The notes under the pieces were generated by a model that was not told the DNA's origin, searched no databases, and saw only the letters and a list, made by a program, of their open reading frames with translations. Source: Ruminococcaceae bacterium UBA5579 (GTDB lineage: Bacteria > Bacillota > Clostridia > Oscillospirales > Ruminococcaceae). Taken from it: 5,846 bases of DNA. How positions within the stretch are numbered: position 1 is the stretch's first letter; every line of letters begins with the position of its first letter. The translations under genes and the position numbers were made by a program. Location of the stretch: contig DILZ01000081.1 in assembly GCA_002425305.1 (NCBI GenBank), positions 13,323 through 19,168 on the forward strand. Reading direction: 5' to 3'. Shown piece after piece: positions 4,937-5,846 of the stretch.

Positions 4937-5827
4937 ATGTTTTGTTCCAAATGCGGAAAAACAATTGACGACAATGCAACGTTTTGCAGTTATTGCGGAA
5001 ATACCGTAAACAATGCTGCTTCTTCCGCGCCTGTGGAGACGACTCCTCAAAATGCTGCTCCTCAGCAGGCTGCTCCGCAGTACAGCGCTCCTCAGCAGGC
5101 AGCTCCGCAGTACAGTGCTCCTCAACAGGCTGCTCCGCAGTACAGCGCTCCGCAGCAGGCAGCTCCGCAGTATGGTGCTCCTCAGCAGGCTGCTCCGCAA
5201 TATGGTGCTCCTCAGCAGGGTGCTCCGCAGTACGGCGCTCCGCAGCAGGGCGTCCCTCAGTACGGCGTTCCTCAAGGGCAGTACGGTTATCCGGCTCAGC
5301 CAGGTCCTACATTAACACCTGCCGCGAAGAATATCATTAATATGATTTTTAAAGGATCGCTTGCGATCTTGGGGCTTCTGATTCTTATCGGCGCGATCGG
5401 TTCGTTGGCTTCGTTGGGTGCCGGTGAAAACGCGTCTACTTACACTGCACAGTTGAAGGCATATGAAAGTTTAAAGAACTTTATGGGACTTGCGAGAGTT
5501 CCCGCAATAATTGCTTTCTCTTTTGCGGTTATTGACGCTGTATTCACGTATTTGACCAAACAAAAATCTATGCTGACCTATATAAATGCCGGCATAGGTG
5601 TGATACTTTTCGTATTTAACTTTGTAATGTATGGTTGCGTAAGCAGCGAAGATGGAACTAAGGGCGGTTTTATCGTAGCGTGCGTATTCCTTTTGATCGG
5701 CAGCGTTGCTTTGATGATCAGCACGATGATCACCTTGCTGAAAAAAGAACAGCTGCTTTTTAGACCGAGAACACAGAATCCTCCGATGCCTCCGACACCC
5801 CCTTCTTATCCGCCTTATCAGCAGTAA
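4937..5827 (+). CDS. Zinc-ribbon, Pro/Gln/Tyr-repeat, four-helix membrane protein of unknown function
   Basis: A 296-residue protein in three parts. Residues 1-24 are a zinc ribbon of the 'zinc_ribbon_2' style: MFCSKCG with C3 and C6, then FCSYCG with C17 and C20, which should bind one zinc in the cytoplasm. Residues 25-125 are a low-complexity, probably disordered linker containing seven 10-residue repeats (41-110) of the form APQQ[A/G][A/V]PQY[S/G] with a degenerate eighth (VPQGQYGYPA). Residues 136-268 contain about four hydrophobic helices: roughly 140-161, 188-206, 213-234 and 243-268, with an outward loop between the first two (GENASTYTAQLKAYESLKNF). The tail (275-296) is proline-rich (PPMPPTPPSYPPY). 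There is no signal peptide, so the ribbon should face the cytoplasm. Similar 'zinc-ribbon plus repeats plus membrane' hypothetical proteins are common in Clostridia, but I cannot assign a function. It is transcribed alone, divergently from hisS. Confidence 0.85.
   Translation: MFCSKCGKTIDDNATFCSYCGNTVNNAASSAPVETTPQNAAPQQAAPQYSAPQQAAPQYSAPQQAAPQYSAPQQAAPQYGAPQQAAPQYGAPQQGAPQYGAPQQGVPQYGVPQGQYGYPAQPGPTLTPAAKNIINMIFKGSLAILGLLILIGAIGSLASLGAGENASTYTAQLKAYESLKNFMGLARVPAIIAFSFAVIDAVFTYLTKQKSMLTYINAGIGVILFVFNFVMYGCVSSEDGTKGGFIVACVFLLIGSVALMISTMITLLKKEQLLFRPRTQNPPMPPTPPSYPPYQQ
5057..5266 (+). repeat. Seven tandem 30-bp in-frame repeats encoding Pro/Gln/Tyr decapeptides
   Basis: Seven contiguous 30-bp units, each starting GCTCC[T/G]CA and coding APQQ-xx-PQY-x; units begin at 5057, 5087, 5117, 5147, 5177, 5207 and 5237, with a degenerate eighth at 5267-5296. 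Each unit is itself two related 15-bp halves (APQQA / APQY[S/G]). Most differences between the first units are synonymous third-base changes; later units drift from Ser to Gly and Ala to Gly/Val. Confidence 0.95.
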
Positions 5828-5846
5828 ATAAATTTCGCCGCGCCGG

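Noticed and set aside
5057..5266. CRISPR-like array from regularly spaced repeats.
   Set aside because: The repeats are contiguous without unique spacers and code in frame for a decapeptide.
4907..5340. Long open frames on the minus strand and in the other plus frames across the repeat (Leu-Arg-Ser-rich or Ser-Ala-Val-rich).
   Set aside because: They are shadows of the 30-bp repeat, which lacks stops in several frames; they have no ribosome site and low-complexity translations.
5828..5846. Possible terminator after the zinc-ribbon gene (GC-rich CGCCGCGCCGG).
   Set aside because: The window ends before a second arm or T-run can be seen.

Overview
The window looks like a chromosomal segment from a low-to-moderate GC Bacillota, most likely a clostridial gut-type lineage (Oscillospiraceae/Ruminococcaceae-like). 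The grounds are an AddB-type rather than RecBCD-type recombination helicase, strong GGAGG Shine-Dalgarno sites before almost every start, a consensus sigma-A promoter in an AT-rich spacer, and the style of the proteins. The placement is inference; no rRNA or other lineage marker is present.

Layout: six genes lie head-to-tail on the minus strand (reading from 4686 down to 1), followed by a 250-bp AT-rich divergent intergenic region and one plus-strand gene (4937-5827). In minus-strand order they are: a histidyl-tRNA synthetase of variant type (hisS, 4686-3469); a short PfkB/ribokinase-fold protein whose catalytic Asp is Asn (3425-2733); an amidohydrolase-2 family metal-dependent hydrolase (2680-1925); a Cof-type HAD phosphatase (1869-1054); an uncharacterised protein with a PD-(D/E)XK-like nuclease signature plus a C-terminal winged-helix-like region (1076-324); and the first 109 codons of an AddB-like helicase/nuclease subunit (327 to the window edge). 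Spacings are 43, 52 and 54 nt, then a 23-nt overlap, then an ATGA overlap. I see no terminator between them. One strong promoter (TTGACA-N17-TATAAT at 4725-4753) therefore probably drives the whole set, with the last three genes tightly or translationally coupled.

The plus-strand gene has its own extended -10 promoter and encodes an N-terminal four-cysteine zinc ribbon, seven tandem 10-residue Pro/Gln/Tyr-rich repeats, and about four transmembrane helices. It is a membrane protein of unknown function.

The most interesting points are (i) the PD-(D/E)XK-like/winged-helix protein coupled to an AddB whose Walker A motif is lost, (ii) the short PfkB-like protein lacking its catalytic base, and (iii) palindromes sitting on the -35 regions of both divergent promoters. 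No CRISPR array, RNA gene, insertion sequence or phage gene was seen. I did not find a clearly novel multi-gene system; the nuclease-like gene plus addB pair is the best candidate for something undescribed.
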